From Saprospiraceae bacterium (GTDB lineage Bacteria; Bacteroidota; Bacteroidia; Chitinophagales; Saprospiraceae): a stretch of 5,097 nt of DNA. The DNA is taken from NCBI GenBank assembly GCA_020436955.1, contig JAGQWW010000228.1, positions 1-5,097 on the forward strand, in the 5' to 3' direction. A model generated the notes under the pieces. That model saw only the letters and a list, made by a program, of their open reading frames with translations. It ran no database searches and was not told the origin of the DNA. Made by a program: the position numbers and the translations under genes. Below, piece by piece: positions 4,811 through 5,097 of the stretch. Each line of letters begins with the position of its first letter. Position 1 is the stretch's first letter.

Positions 4811-5097
4811 ATGAAAATTTCGTATCGGTTAGTTTTTGAAGGTGCAAGTCACCAAAAGGTATGGATCCGAAAAGAGCTGTATTATCTTAATCCTAGTAAA
4901 TATTTTAACAAATTGATGTGGGCCAAATTAGGATTATTATATGATGAAGGTAATTCTTTAAGCAGTGACTTGTGTCTTCTTTTTTCTAAGGAAATCCAAG
5001 AAGATTATAAAATATCGTATTCAAAGGAGGACTTATTAAATTATATATTTTCAAACATTCAGGAAAATCAGATTGATTGGAGTTCTAGTTATTTTCA
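4811..5097 (+). CDS. Unrecognised protein, N-terminal part (3' partial)
   Basis: An ATG seven bases after the haloperoxidase stop opens a frame with no stop to the window edge (95 codons plus two bases). The start has an A-rich context (CATAAATG) common in Bacteroidota, and the gap implies co-transcription, perhaps translational coupling. The visible part starts M-K-I-S-Y-R-L-V-F-E-G and is rich in Leu, Tyr, Ser, Lys and Trp, with no signal peptide or membrane segment, so it is probably cytoplasmic. Motif-like stretches such as K-V-W-I-R-K-E-L-Y-Y-L and M-W-A-K-L-G-L-L-Y suggest a folded domain, but I do not recognise a family. It does not look like the VCBS/FG-GAP repeat proteins that can sit beside haloperoxidase genes, at least over this portion. 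Confidence 0.65.
   Translation, partial: MKISYRLVFEGASHQKVWIRKELYYLNPSKYFNKLMWAKLGLLYDEGNSLSSDLCLLFSKEIQEDYKISYSKEDLLNYIFSNIQENQIDWSSSYF

Noticed and set aside
1..5097. CRISPR array, tRNA, rRNA or riboswitch
   Set aside because: No regularly spaced repeats, cloverleaf-like sequence or conserved RNA core was seen anywhere in the window.

Overview
The window looks like chromosomal DNA of a Bacteroidota member. A Cytophagales or Cyclobacteriaceae-type marine or soil bacterium is my best guess from family resemblance, not from a marker gene. The evidence is AT-rich DNA, genes without clear Shine-Dalgarno sites but with A-rich start contexts, several lipoprotein signal peptides, a signal-peptide end of the 'AKAQ' type, and promoter-like pairs of the Bacteroidota form TTTG-N19-TAnnTTTG.

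Layout, left to right. (1) Positions 1-1137 hold the 3' part of a secreted-type serine hydrolase (class C beta-lactamase / penicillin-binding-protein-like fold) whose 5' end lies outside the window. (2) Positions 1138-1500 are a gene-poor junction. It carries a start-less signal-peptide remnant directly behind the hydrolase stop, a G-rich palindromic segment that resembles dispersed intergenic repeats, a small GAAA-loop hairpin with a T tract, and a promoter-like pair. (3) Positions 1501-1914 encode a small AT-rich putative lipoprotein of unknown function whose last 25 or so residues look like read-through of non-coding DNA. (4) From 1978 to the right edge, five closely spaced same-strand genes form a probable operon: an Rrf2-family regulator with an Fe-S-type cysteine cluster, a compact hemerythrin-like HHE protein, a helical lipoprotein of unknown function, a lipoprotein vanadium-dependent haloperoxidase/PAP2 enzyme with a complete active site, and the start of an unrecognised protein cut by the window edge. 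Gaps are 50, 36, 28 and 7 bp.

The most interesting reading is that the right-hand cluster couples redox or nitric-oxide sensing (Rrf2 plus hemerythrin) to a cell-envelope haloperoxidase that uses peroxide and halide. The Rrf2 gene is preceded by direct repeats and a dyad that could be its own operator. This is inference from gene order and motifs; no member of the pairing is functionally proven here.
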